A DNA stretch of 64,000 bases from CABMKH01 sp040797625 (GTDB lineage Bacteria > Bacillota > Clostridia > Tissierellales > Tissierellaceae), in contig JBQHQH010000008.1 of NCBI GenBank assembly GCA_052067355.1, forward strand, positions 1 through 64,000, in the 5' to 3' direction. A program made the translations under genes and the position numbers. The notes beneath the pieces were generated by a model, which ran no database searches, was not told the DNA's origin, and worked only from the letters and a program-made list of their open reading frames with translations. Of this stretch, positions 25,115-34,181 are shown in pieces; position 1 is the stretch's first letter; the number at the start of each line of letters is the position of its first letter.

Positions 25115-25159
25115 CATATTATTAAAAATCATATTTAACATTTGTAATATTTAAGTCTT

Positions 25160-25939
25160 TTAACTTAATTGTTTAATTGCATTAATCTTTTCACAAATTT
25201 TTTTTGTAGACTCCAATAATCTGCTCTTTATTTCTTCAATACCTTTAACAAGAATACGTGAAGTTGGAGCAACAATTGATAGTCCGTAAAGAAATTCTTC
25301 ATCACATATTATCGGCACTGCCACAGCTGTTACACCTACATCAATTTCACCAAAACTTATTGAATACCCCTGTCTTCTTATTTCTGCCAAATCTTCAAGG
25401 AGTGCCTTCTCCTCAGTGATTGTCTTTTCAGTATATTTTATTAAGCCTTGATCTATAACATGATTAATTATTTCAGGTTTCTGGTATGCTAGTACTATTT
25501 TGCTGGAAGCACCCACATACAATGGTGATTTTTTCCCTATTTCTGATGAAATTTTAACAACATTTTGCGTTTCTATTTTTTCAATACATCTTGCAGTATA
25601 GTCATCATACATATGTAAAACAACATTTTCATTGAATTCTTGAGCAAGTTTTTTCATTTCTTCAATAATAATATCTCTGCTATTGTAATCTCTGGTTACA
25701 GAAGAAGCGACATTTAGTATTTCAAATCCAAGTTTATACTGATTAGTAACATCATCTTTAACAAGCCATCCTTTTTTCTCTAGTGTTTTTACTACTCTGA
25801 AAACTGTCGTCTTAGGAAGATTTAAAATTTTACTAATTTCAGTAATACCATAATAGGTTTTATTGTTTTTATATAAATTTAAAATATCAATTGCCCTCAT
25901 AATGGAATTAATATATGGTCCATCTTTTTTTTCTTCCAT
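25160..25939 (-). CDS. IclR-family transcriptional regulator
   Basis: A 259-residue IclR-type regulator. Winged helix at about residues 10-75: INSIMRAIDILNLYKNN, GITEISKILNLPKTTVFRVVKTLEKKGWL. Effector-binding domain from about 85, with SPLYVGASSKIVLAYQKPEI, ITEEKALLEDLAEIRRQGYSISFGEID and VGVTAVAVPIICDEEFLYGLSIVAPTSR. It lies directly upstream of, and in the same direction as, the hydroxylase operon, with its own promoter and terminator. It therefore probably controls that operon in response to a purine or ureide metabolite (inference). Confidence 0.88.
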   Translation of the reverse strand: MEEKKDGPYINSIMRAIDILNLYKNNKTYYGITEISKILNLPKTTVFRVVKTLEKKGWLVKDDVTNQYKLGFEILNVASSVTRDYNSRDIIIEEMKKLAQEFNENVVLHMYDDYTARCIEKIETQNVVKISSEIGKKSPLYVGASSKIVLAYQKPEIINHVIDQGLIKYTEKTITEEKALLEDLAEIRRQGYSISFGEIDVGVTAVAVPIICDEEFLYGLSIVAPTSRILVKGIEEIKSRLLESTKKICEKINAIKQLS

Positions 25940-25979
25940 AATATTCTCCCTTAAACTTAGAATTATTTAGTACATGATA

Positions 25980-26009
25980 ATTATACATTTAAAAAAACTT
26001 GTTTGTCAA
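25980..26009 (-). promoter_or_regulatory. Sigma-A promoter of the IclR-family gene
   Basis: TTGACA (26009-26004) and TATAAT (25985-25980) on the minus strand, 18-bp spacer, about 45 bp from the start codon. Confidence 0.7.
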
Positions 26010-26230
26010 GCCATTTGAACATCTGAGTTTCCCCCAAAAAAATAATTGAGAATAAATAATGGTATTATAATACCCCAAAATTATATTTTCCAAATTACTT
26101 ATTAGAGAAATTTTCCTTAGCGATTTTTAGATTCAACTTGACAAATATGCCTATCTACTATTTTCAAACAATCATTACATAGATTATAACATATATACTC
26201 ATGCTATTTAATATATTAGTTTAAAAATAT

Positions 26231-26253
26231 AGAGCAGGTACAAATCCTGCTCT
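26231..26253 (-). terminator. Terminator of the chemoreceptor gene
   Basis: AGAGCAGG/CCTGCTCT perfect 8-bp stem with a 7-nt loop, eight bases past the stop, followed on the minus strand by ATATTTTTAAA. Confidence 0.85.
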
Positions 26254-26260
26254 AATAGTA

Positions 26261-28285
26261 TTATCCTAATTCATAACTTAATTCTCCTTCTTGAAATTTA
26301 ACTTGAGATAATATGTCCTTCAATTTATCTGAAACTTCTCTGTTCTTCTCCATTATATCATTTATATTGTTTATAGCTTCCACTATATTCATATTCTTTT
26401 CAGCTATACTTGTAGTAGCCATAGTAGATTCTTCTACTGTAGTAGTTATATCTTCCATCATTGAGAACATTTCATTTATTGTTGCAGATAATTCTTCAGA
26501 TGTTACAGATAGATTAGATATAATATCATTTAGTGAATACCCATCATCTTTATACTGATTTACTGCATCTACCATCATCTCATAGTCTCCTATTACTTTG
26601 TTCTCTAAGAATTCTATTAGGTGAGATGTATTCTCTACTAGTTTTGAAACAGATTGAGTTATTCCCTGTGTCACTACCTGTATTTCTCCTACTGTCGAAT
26701 TAGAGTTTTCTGCTAACTTTCTTATTTCCTCTGCAACAACAGCAAATCCTCTTCCAGCTTCACCTGCTCTAGCTGCCTCTATGGCTGCATTTAAGGATAG
26801 TAAACTTGTCTGTTCTGATATCTCAAGTATGGCATTGGACAATACATTGATCTTTTCTACTTCCTTGGCAGATTTAATAGCTTCTTCCATTTCATCCTTT
26901 GTATTCGAATAGATATCCATAGTATTGTTCTTTGCCCGAATGAATTGACCACTTAATTCATCAGCTTTAGTACTTATCTCATTTGAAGTCATAGACCCTT
27001 CTTCCATCTTCTCCATGAAATCTGAGATAGCTCCATTTATTTCCTCATTAGACTCTTTTAACGACATTGTAGAAGCAGCAGTTTCTTCCATGCCAGCTGA
27101 CAACTCTTCTGTAGTTGCAGATGTATCTTCTGCTTGATTTACTAAAAAGTTTAATTTAGAGATTGTATCCTCGTATACTTGGTGATTTGTATAAATAGAC
27201 TCCTCTAAGTCCTCCATAAATACTTTAAGTTTTTCTATTATATTTTGGAAAGAATTATACATCTGTCCTATTTCATCTTTCCTGTTTAAATTTTTCTCAT
27301 CTATATTATCTACTAAAGCAAGATTTCCTATATTTTCTGCTATTTTTACAGTATCTATTATTGGATTTGTAATAGAGTTTGATATAAATTTAGATATTAT
27401 AACACAAAAAACTAATACAATTATAGTTGCTAAAATAGTATATTTGACCACATCATTAATGGCACCTATAGTATATCCAACTGAAACTCCCACCCCTACT
27501 TTCCAGTTAGACTCTAATATATCTTCGAAGAAAAACATCCTACTTATATCATCATAGTCGTCGACCTTTCTATCTCCTATTTCAAGTTCTTCTACTTCCA
27601 TTATCTCTTTTAGCTTCCCATCTAAAATATCACCTATATTGATAGATCTATCTTTACTAGGTTTAAATTCTTGATTTAAATGGGTTATGATATTCCCTTT
27701 GTTATCAATTAAAAAAGCATAAGAATCTTCTCCAATATTTACTGAACTGACAAAGTCTATTAAATAATCAATCTGAATATCAGTAGCCATAACCCCTTCT
27801 TTTCCATCAATAGTTTTAAAAGACTTGGCAATTGTTACGACCATATCCTGTATTTGAGCATCTACATAAGGCTCTGATATATAAAAATCATCAGTTGCCA
27901 TAGCGCCTATATACCAAGAACGTTCTGTTGAAGCAGATGGAGGTATGAAACCCATAGCATCTATGAAATAGTTATCAGAAAATGCTACATAGTACAGATT
28001 CCCTGGATTTCTTTCCATAGCCTCTTTTAAGTAATTGGAACCATATTTGTGTTCAAAATTATTAGTCACTATCATTCCTTCCAAAACTTCAAATAATGCT
28101 TTCTTCTGCAACCCAATCCATTTATCTATATCTTTAGCAATTACATTAGTCTCTAACTGGACTTTTTGATTTACTTCTTCTTCTAATTGCTTGATAGATA
28201 TGATGTAGTTGACTGTTGAAATAAACGCAATGCTAATAACACTTACTAATAGGGTGAATAATATCATCTTGTTTTTCAGTTTCAT
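26261..28285 (-). CDS. Methyl-accepting chemotaxis protein with Cache sensor domain
   Basis: A 674-residue transmembrane chemoreceptor. Order: TM1 (about 7-27), extracellular Cache-type sensor domain (about 35-275, with ERSWYIGAM and FYISEPYVDAQIQDMVVTIAKSF), TM2 (about 283-303), HAMP (about 305-355), then a long coiled-coil signalling domain. The receptor tip reads EISEQTSLLSLNAAIEAARAGEAGRGFAVVAEEIRKLAENS, which binds CheA/CheW. Cache domains of this type bind small ligands such as amino acids or purine-like compounds; the ligand cannot be told here. A sigma-D-type promoter precedes the gene. It implies a motile organism. Confidence 0.92.
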   Translation of the reverse strand: MKLKNKMILFTLLVSVISIAFISTVNYIISIKQLEEEVNQKVQLETNVIAKDIDKWIGLQKKALFEVLEGMIVTNNFEHKYGSNYLKEAMERNPGNLYYVAFSDNYFIDAMGFIPPSASTERSWYIGAMATDDFYISEPYVDAQIQDMVVTIAKSFKTIDGKEGVMATDIQIDYLIDFVSSVNIGEDSYAFLIDNKGNIITHLNQEFKPSKDRSINIGDILDGKLKEIMEVEELEIGDRKVDDYDDISRMFFFEDILESNWKVGVGVSVGYTIGAINDVVKYTILATIIVLVFCVIISKFISNSITNPIIDTVKIAENIGNLALVDNIDEKNLNRKDEIGQMYNSFQNIIEKLKVFMEDLEESIYTNHQVYEDTISKLNFLVNQAEDTSATTEELSAGMEETAASTMSLKESNEEINGAISDFMEKMEEGSMTSNEISTKADELSGQFIRAKNNTMDIYSNTKDEMEEAIKSAKEVEKINVLSNAILEISEQTSLLSLNAAIEAARAGEAGRGFAVVAEEIRKLAENSNSTVGEIQVVTQGITQSVSKLVENTSHLIEFLENKVIGDYEMMVDAVNQYKDDGYSLNDIISNLSVTSEELSATINEMFSMMEDITTTVEESTMATTSIAEKNMNIVEAINNINDIMEKNREVSDKLKDILSQVKFQEGELSYELG

Positions 28286-28319
28286 TTTATCATCATCCCT
28301 TCCTATGGTTATATATATT

Positions 28320-28345
28320 CTATCGTCAATTTTTCAGATAATTTA
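28320..28345 (-). promoter_or_regulatory. Sigma-D (motility) type promoter of the chemoreceptor gene
   Basis: On the minus strand TAAA-N14-GACGATAG, close to the consensus TAAA-N15-GCCGATAW, ends 35 bp before the start codon. Confidence 0.5.
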
Positions 28346-28473
28346 ATCATCTTGTGACGATTTATTGTCATGGGAATAATTTATTTGCATAATAAAAATG
28401 AAACTCTATCTGATATGAATTTTTTATAATCTTATGTAATTAATGACAAATAAAATAACTTTACAACATAAAA

Positions 28474-28489
28474 GCGAGCCAAAGCTCGC
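28474..28489 (-). terminator. Terminator of the sugar-acid operon
   Basis: GCGAGC-4 nt-GCTCGC stem immediately after the lyase stop, followed on the minus strand by TTTTATGTT. Confidence 0.85.
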
Positions 28490-28491
28490 CC

Positions 28492-29370
28492 CTAAATAAG
28501 TTTTGATAAAATTTCCTTTACTTCGTTTAAAGCTTTATCTGATAATGGTTGAACAGGAGATAGTGGCAATCCTGCATCAATGCCAATCATAGATAAAGAT
28601 TGTTTTACTACAGCTGGAAAATTTCCTAGACAGAATGAATTTCTATATTCTAATATGCTAAATTGAAGTTCCAATGCGTTTTCATAGTTTTTAGATTTCA
28701 CTTCATTGTATATCTCTACCATTATCTTTGGAATAACATTACCTACAGCTACAACACCACCATGTCCACCATGGACAAGGTTTGCAAATAATAGATTGTC
28801 TCTCCCAGAAAGCACGCTAAAATTAGAATGTTCTTTGCTAATCTCTATAAAATCTAACATCTGAGAAAAATCTCCACTGCTATCTTTAATTCCAACAATA
28901 TTAGTGTTTTTTATTATATTTCTCAATACTGCTGGAGACACATTTACCTTAGTTCTACCAGGATTGTTGTAAATTGACAATGGCAATGTGGTAGAATTAC
29001 TAATTTCACAATAATATTTTTCTAACTCATATTGATTAGGTACAATAAAATATGGGGTAAGTACAGAGACACAATCTGCACCACTATTAGATGCCATCTT
29101 TACCTCTTCTATAACTTCCCTTGTAGAATTACCAGATGCCCCTATCATTACTGGACATCTCTTATTGACATATGATATGGTTTCTCTCATCAATAATTCT
29201 CTATTCTTTTTATCTAAAGCATAAAATTCTCCACTGCTTCCCAATACAAAAACTCCATGGACTCCTGCATTGATTACATAGTCTAATAACATATGCAGTG
29301 CTTCAACATTGATATCTCCCTTTTCATCAGTAGGAGTACACAGTGCTGGTATTATACCTTCAATCTTCAT
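28492..29370 (-). CDS. DapA-family lyase/dehydratase for a keto sugar acid
   Basis: A 292-residue (beta/alpha)8 enzyme of the dihydrodipicolinate synthase/N-acetylneuraminate lyase family. The Schiff-base Lys is in VGIKDSSGDFSQ (about 163), and the conserved Tyr is in LPLSIYNNPGRTKVN (about 135). Also seen are GVFVLGSSGEFYALD and MIGASGNSTREVIEEV. Position after an IlvD-type sugar-acid dehydratase and with Tct transporters argues for a 2-keto-3-deoxy-sugar-acid aldolase or dehydratase rather than lysine biosynthesis. It is the last gene of the operon, 4 bp after tctA. Confidence 0.85.
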   Translation of the reverse strand: MKIEGIIPALCTPTDEKGDINVEALHMLLDYVINAGVHGVFVLGSSGEFYALDKKNRELLMRETISYVNKRCPVMIGASGNSTREVIEEVKMASNSGADCVSVLTPYFIVPNQYELEKYYCEISNSTTLPLSIYNNPGRTKVNVSPAVLRNIIKNTNIVGIKDSSGDFSQMLDFIEISKEHSNFSVLSGRDNLLFANLVHGGHGGVVAVGNVIPKIMVEIYNEVKSKNYENALELQFSILEYRNSFCLGNFPAVVKQSLSMIGIDAGLPLSPVQPLSDKALNEVKEILSKLI

Positions 29371-29374
29371 AATA

Positions 29375-30868
29375 TCACCTACATTCTAACTTATTTTTAG
29401 TCTTAGCATTCTTTATTATTGGAGTTAAGATTATCAATATACTTGCCAAAAGTAGCACTGCAGTTACCGGTCTAGTAACTAATACTGACATATCTCCATT
29501 ATACATTAGAAATCCCCTTCTAAAGTGAGTTTCAGCCATTCCTCCTAGAATCAAGCCTAATACAATCGGAGCAACTCCATAATTAAGTTTTTCAAAGAAG
29601 TATCCTATGAAACCAAAAATAAACATTACGATAACATCAAAAATACTGCCACTTACTCCATATGCCCCTACTGTACACATTACTAAAATTAAGGGACTTA
29701 GAAAATATCTTGGTATTTTCAATATATTGACAAACACTCTTATTCCAAAGTACTGGAATATCAGCATAAAGATGTTAGCTAACAATAACATGATAAAAAT
29801 ACCATATACAATATCAGGAGAATCTTTAAAAAGTAAAGGCCCTGGTCTTAAACCATGTATCAATAACCCTCCAAGCATAACTGCAGTAGTTGAATCCCCA
29901 GGAATTCCCAATGTCAACATAGGTACTAACGCTCCTCCTGTTACTGCATTATTACTTGTTTCTGCAGCAATTAATCCATCTATACAGCCCTTACCAAATT
30001 CTTCTGGCGTCTTGGAAAGCCTTTTAGCCTGTTCATAGGATACAAAAGACGCAATACTGCATCCTGCTCCTGGCAAAATTCCAATTAATGTACCTATTAC
30101 AGATGAAGACAATATGATTTTCCATCTTTCAGCAAGTACTTTAAATTTAGGAAGTTCACCTTTTAACTTCCCCTCTACATTTATTTCCATCTTCTTATCA
30201 ATACTTTCTGAGTCAACTAAAACTTGAGATACTGCAAATAAACCAATAAGTACTGGCAACAAGTTTACGCCACTTAATAGATTGGGAATTCCAAATGTAA
30301 ATCTAGATGTTCCTGAAACTGGATCAGTTCCTACAAAGGATAGAAATATCCCTATTAAACCTCCAAGAATCCCTTTTACAATAGATTTTGACGAAATACT
30401 AGCTATTACAGTCAATCCCATTATTGATAGTGCAAAATATTCCATAGGTCCAAACTTCAAAGCTGCCCTTGCTAACTGTGGTGCTACTAAAGATAATACT
30501 ACTAAGCTGAATATTCCGCCAATAAAAGATACTAATATAGACGTACCAAGAGCATATCCCGCTTTACCTTTTTGTGCCATAGGATACGCATCAAATGTGG
30601 TACATATAGATGCTGGTGTCCCTGGTATTCTAAGTAATGTAGCAGCTACAGAGCCTCCGGCAGTTCCACCACAAAAAGCTCCCATTAACATACCCATTCC
30701 TGAAACAGGTGAAAGTCCAAACGTAACTGGAATCAACAGAGCAACTGCCATTGTGGAAGTCAACCCAGGTAAAGCTCCAAATATAATTCCTAAAATTGTA
30801 CCTATTCCAGTATACATTATAGTTTCAAAATTAAAAGCTAATGCAAAACCTTCGACTAGACCATTCAT
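29375..30868 (-). CDS. TctA-family tripartite tricarboxylate transporter, large permease
   Basis: A 497-residue membrane protein of the TctA family, the large permease of binding-protein-dependent secondary carriers. Typical elements: GTILGIIFGALPGLTSTMAVALLIPVTF at the N-terminus, GAFCGGTAGGSVAATLLRIPGTPAS, then the repeat GTLIGILPGAGCSIASFVSYEQAKR and VPMLTLGIPGDSTTAVMLGGLLIHGL. About 12 membrane segments. It works with TctB and the TctC lipoprotein in the same operon. Although named for citrate, these systems often import sugar acids, which fits the enzymes here. Confidence 0.9.
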   Translation of the reverse strand: MNGLVEGFALAFNFETIMYTGIGTILGIIFGALPGLTSTMAVALLIPVTFGLSPVSGMGMLMGAFCGGTAGGSVAATLLRIPGTPASICTTFDAYPMAQKGKAGYALGTSILVSFIGGIFSLVVLSLVAPQLARAALKFGPMEYFALSIMGLTVIASISSKSIVKGILGGLIGIFLSFVGTDPVSGTSRFTFGIPNLLSGVNLLPVLIGLFAVSQVLVDSESIDKKMEINVEGKLKGELPKFKVLAERWKIILSSSVIGTLIGILPGAGCSIASFVSYEQAKRLSKTPEEFGKGCIDGLIAAETSNNAVTGGALVPMLTLGIPGDSTTAVMLGGLLIHGLRPGPLLFKDSPDIVYGIFIMLLLANIFMLIFQYFGIRVFVNILKIPRYFLSPLILVMCTVGAYGVSGSIFDVIVMFIFGFIGYFFEKLNYGVAPIVLGLILGGMAETHFRRGFLMYNGDMSVLVTRPVTAVLLLASILIILTPIIKNAKTKNKLECR

Positions 30869-30883
30869 ATAAACTCTCCCTCC

Positions 30884-31330
30884 TTATAATAATTTAGGAA
30901 GTAATACATTAAATACATTGTTAAATAGATAGAATACTATAGATGCAACTATTAAAGATGTCACAACTATCTTTATAGCTAATTTATCTATTTTTCCATA
31001 ATAATAAATTCCAAGTGCTGACAATAATACAGCTGATGATAGCAAAAATCCAATATTATCTAACAACAATATATAGACGATACAAATAAATATTGTTACA
31101 CTAACTTTCTTTAATCCTTTACTATCAATGAACTCTTTATCGTCTTTATCTGATACATTAGATATTAGAATTCCTAAACTCAATAATATTATTGAATATA
31201 GTATAAAGTTAGGAAACGTTCTAGGTGTCAATACTCCCATAGAAACATCTTTTATCTTTGTAGTCACATATAATAAAAATATAGATATGCCAATTATGAA
31301 AGTCGAAGTAATAATATTCGCTTTTTTCAA
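30884..31330 (-). CDS. TctB-family small permease
   Basis: A 148-residue protein with four predicted membrane helices, matching the small TctB subunit in size and topology. It starts with TTG (31330) after AGGAGGAG. Conserved features are few in this family; MGVLTPRTFPNFILYSIILLSLG between the first two helices is the most typical part. Its place between tctC and tctA supports the call. It is needed for tripartite transporter assembly. Confidence 0.75.
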   Translation of the reverse strand: MKKANIITSTFIIGISIFLLYVTTKIKDVSMGVLTPRTFPNFILYSIILLSLGILISNVSDKDDKEFIDSKGLKKVSVTIFICIVYILLLDNIGFLLSSAVLLSALGIYYYGKIDKLAIKIVVTSLIVASIVFYLFNNVFNVLLPKLL

Positions 31331-31359
31331 AGGTACTCCTCCTCAAATTAGTACTTTTT

Positions 31360-31401
31360 GCTAATTATTATGTTCCTATTTTATGGAACATAATAATTAG
31401 C
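31360..31401 (-). terminator. Strong hairpin between tctC and tctB
   Basis: GCTAATTATTATGTTCC and its exact 17-bp complement, 8-nt loop, lie in the 81-bp gap between binding-protein and small-permease genes. It is probably a partial terminator or an mRNA-stabilising element that keeps the binding protein in excess. Confidence 0.65.
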
Positions 31402-31411
31402 ATTTTTAAAA

Positions 31412-32401
31412 TTATTTCTTTAAACCAAGTTCCTCAATTAGGGGATTAATCCATTTACTTTCAAAATCAAGCCATGTCTCAAAATCCTTATCGACTAATA
31501 ACTTTTTATTTGCTAATAATACTTCTTGCACTTCTTTGGTAAACTCAGAATCTTCTATTGCTTTTTCGATGGCATTAATCCAAGCTATTTTAGCATTCAT
31601 AGGAATCCCTTTAGGAGCAGATATTCCCCTCCATTGATATAACTCCAAATCAATTCCCTCTTCTTTACAAGTAGGAATTTCTGACAATAGAGGGTGACGT
31701 TCAGTACCAATTGTTGCCAATATATTTAGCTCTCCACCCTTATACTGTGAATAGATCTCTCCAGGTTGTTGTATTATCATGTCTACAAATCCGCCCATTA
31801 AAGCTGCAACTGCTTCTGAACCACTTCCATATCCTACAGGGTCAACTTCAATTTCTGCAGTTTTTAAGAATTCCATTGAAGCTAAATGTGTAAATCCTCC
31901 TAATCCAGCAAAACCCACTTTTAACTTTCCTGGATTTTCTTTAGCATAATTTACTAAATCACTTATTGTTTCAAAAGAAGAATCTTTTGATACACATATT
32001 GCTTCGTCTTCAACAATTACTCTTGCTATATTGTCAAAGTCTTCAAAAGTATAGTCAACATCGCCAATTCCTCCAAGGGTTAACAAAGAACCGTTGGATA
32101 CAACTACTGTATAACCATCAGCCTTGCTTGCAAGTGTCTGAGCATATCCTACAGCTCCACCGCCTCCAGCTACATTGCTTACGATTACTGATCTTCCAAA
32201 TTCTTTTTCAAGTTGTTTTGCTAATAATCTTGCAAATGTATCAGTAGAACCGCCTGGTCCATATCCTACAATAATGGTAATATCCTTCTTAGGCCACTCT
32301 TCTTCTGCTGAAGTATTTTTAGATTTTCCACATCCACTAGCAGTAATAGAAATCATTGATAGAACTAATAAAAATGCAATTATCTTAGTATTTTTTCTCA
32401 T
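31412..32401 (-). CDS. TctC/BUG-family substrate-binding lipoprotein
   Basis: A 329-residue extracytoplasmic binding protein of the Bug/TctC family. It has a lipoprotein signal with lipobox TASGCGK (Cys about 24). Mature family motifs: ITIIVGYGPGGSTDTFARLLA, VSNVAGGGGAVGYAQTLASKADGYT, GLGGFTHLASMEFLKTA, and ISAPKGIPMNAKIAWINAIEKA. It captures a carboxylate outside the membrane for TctAB. Substrate is probably the sugar acid handled by the dehydratase, lyase and aldehyde dehydrogenase of the operon (inference from context). Confidence 0.9.
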   Translation of the reverse strand: MRKNTKIIAFLLVLSMISITASGCGKSKNTSAEEEWPKKDITIIVGYGPGGSTDTFARLLAKQLEKEFGRSVIVSNVAGGGGAVGYAQTLASKADGYTVVVSNGSLLTLGGIGDVDYTFEDFDNIARVIVEDEAICVSKDSSFETISDLVNYAKENPGKLKVGFAGLGGFTHLASMEFLKTAEIEVDPVGYGSGSEAVAALMGGFVDMIIQQPGEIYSQYKGGELNILATIGTERHPLLSEIPTCKEEGIDLELYQWRGISAPKGIPMNAKIAWINAIEKAIEDSEFTKEVQEVLLANKKLLVDKDFETWLDFESKWINPLIEELGLKK

Positions 32402-32447
32402 TTTTATCCCCCTATTTATCTATTTATAATCGACATATAAAACACTG

Positions 32448-34130
32448 TTATATTTTATCTTTTAATCTAGCACCTTTCCATACATCATCTACTAGCTGAC
32501 TATATCTCTTAAGATATTTACTTTGTGTCTTTAAAGGAATAGGTTTAAACATTTGTTTTCTCTTAGAGATTTCATCTTCTGAAATCTCTACATGTATGCT
32601 TCTATTATGGATATCAATTTGAATAATATCTCCATCCTCTAGTAAGCCAATTAAACCACCTTCTACAGCTTCTGGCGATACATGACCTATACACGGACCT
32701 CTTGTTCCACCTGAAAACCTGCCATCTGTAACTAATGCCGTGCTGTCTCCTAAACCTAGTCCCACTAAAGTTGTAGTTGCAGCTAGCATTTCTCTCATTC
32801 CAGGTCCACCTTTAGGTCCTTCATATCTGATTACAACAATGTCACCTTTTTCTACCTTACCATCTAACATAGCTTCTATGGCTTCTTCTTGAGAATTGTA
32901 ACATTTTGCAGGGCCCCTATGAGTCATCATTTTTTTATTTACAGCTGATTGTTTAACAACGCAACCATTAGGTGCCAAATTTCCTTTCAAGATAGCCAAG
33001 CTTCCTTCCTTATGTAAAGGAGCTTCTATAGGATAAATTACATCCTTTTTATCAGTATTATAGAAAGGTTCATACTCACCAAGTGTAATGCCATTAACTG
33101 TCTTTGCATCCATTCTTAAATACTTGTCCCCTAATTCTTTAATCACTGCTGGAATTCCACCAGCTAAATCAAAGTCAAATAGAGTATATTTACCAGATGG
33201 CTTTACATTAACTAAATGTGGTGTATTTCTACTAATATTATCTATCTCAGCAGGTGTCACTTCAAATCCAAATTCATATGCTATTGCTGGTATATGCAAA
33301 GTTGTATTGGTAGAACCGCCTATAGCCATGTTTATTACTAGCATATTATGCATTGACTCTTTGGTAACGATATCCTTTGCTGTAATACCTTCCTTAACTA
33401 AATCCACAATAACATATCCACTTCTCTTAGCCTCTCTAAGTTTTCTTGAATAGACAGCATGAGTAGTAGAACAGCCAGGTACTGTTAAGCCCAATGCTTC
33501 TGCCAAACAGGCCATGGTATTTGCAGTTCCCATCATTGAACAAGCCCCTACTGTCGGACATATATTGTCTTCCATTTGCTTAAATTCAAATTCTGTTATT
33601 TCCCCTTTTGCAAATTTTGCCCCTGCTTCCCTTATCTGGTATATAGATAGATCTTCTCCCTTAAACTTGCCAGGCAGCATAGGTCCTCCTACAATTATAA
33701 TAGATGGTACGCTTAATCTACCAGCTGCCATCATCATAGCTGGAACTATCTTGTCACAGGAAGCTATCAAAACTACTCCATCTAATTGTTGGGCCTCTAC
33801 TACTAATTCAATAGAATCAACAATTACATCTCTACTAGGTAATACAGAACACATACCTACGTGACCTTGAGTGACCCCATCACATATACTTATGGTATTA
33901 AACTCAAAAGGCACTCCACCATTTGCTATTACACCCTCACGGGCATATTTAGCAACTTCTTGTAATTGCTTATGCCCTGGGTGCATTTCATTAAAAGTGT
34001 TAACTATACCTATAAATGGTTTACTGAAATCTTCATCTAACAGACCAATACATTTTAAATGAGCTCTATTTCCCGCATGTTCAGGTCCATCAATAACTAT
34101 ATTACTTCTAAATCTTTTATAAGCCAACAT
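32448..34130 (-). CDS. IlvD/Edd-family dehydratase, probably sugar-acid dehydratase
   Basis: A 560-residue Fe-S dehydratase of the IlvD/Edd family that converts a dihydroxy acid or aldonic acid to its 2-keto-3-deoxy product. Cluster and active-site elements are NEMHPGHKQLQEVA, ISICDGVTQGHVGMCSVLPSRD, IASCDKIVPAMMMA, CPTVGACSMMGTANTMACLAE and RFSGGTRGPCIGHVSPEA. It has PGH where the [2Fe-2S] sugar-acid dehydratases have PCN, so the cluster type is uncertain. Context with Tct transporters and an aldolase-type lyase favours sugar-acid breakdown over branched-chain amino acid synthesis. Confidence 0.85.
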   Translation of the reverse strand: MLAYKRFRSNIVIDGPEHAGNRAHLKCIGLLDEDFSKPFIGIVNTFNEMHPGHKQLQEVAKYAREGVIANGGVPFEFNTISICDGVTQGHVGMCSVLPSRDVIVDSIELVVEAQQLDGVVLIASCDKIVPAMMMAAGRLSVPSIIIVGGPMLPGKFKGEDLSIYQIREAGAKFAKGEITEFEFKQMEDNICPTVGACSMMGTANTMACLAEALGLTVPGCSTTHAVYSRKLREAKRSGYVIVDLVKEGITAKDIVTKESMHNMLVINMAIGGSTNTTLHIPAIAYEFGFEVTPAEIDNISRNTPHLVNVKPSGKYTLFDFDLAGGIPAVIKELGDKYLRMDAKTVNGITLGEYEPFYNTDKKDVIYPIEAPLHKEGSLAILKGNLAPNGCVVKQSAVNKKMMTHRGPAKCYNSQEEAIEAMLDGKVEKGDIVVIRYEGPKGGPGMREMLAATTTLVGLGLGDSTALVTDGRFSGGTRGPCIGHVSPEAVEGGLIGLLEDGDIIQIDIHNRSIHVEISEDEISKRKQMFKPIPLKTQSKYLKRYSQLVDDVWKGARLKDKI

Positions 34131-34181
34131 ACTCCCCTCCTTCTAAGAATAGAAAATCTAATTCTACTTATGGTTTGTTTT

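Larger units (their letters stand above)
24530..25159. other. Long leader and promoter region of the hydroxylase operon
   Basis: This 630-bp interval carries the IclR gene terminator (25058-25114), a consensus promoter (24943-24972), a candidate operator (24909-24925), and then a leader of about 400 nt with a 27-codon ORF (24738-24821). No known purine, xanthine or molybdenum-cofactor riboswitch consensus was recognised in it. The stretch from 24541 to 24737 shows no obvious structure. Confidence 0.6.
25940..26260. other. Intergenic region between IclR gene and chemoreceptor gene
   Basis: This 321-bp AT-rich stretch contains the IclR promoter (25980-26009) and the terminator of the chemoreceptor gene (26231-26253). 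Nothing else recognisable was seen. Confidence 0.5.
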
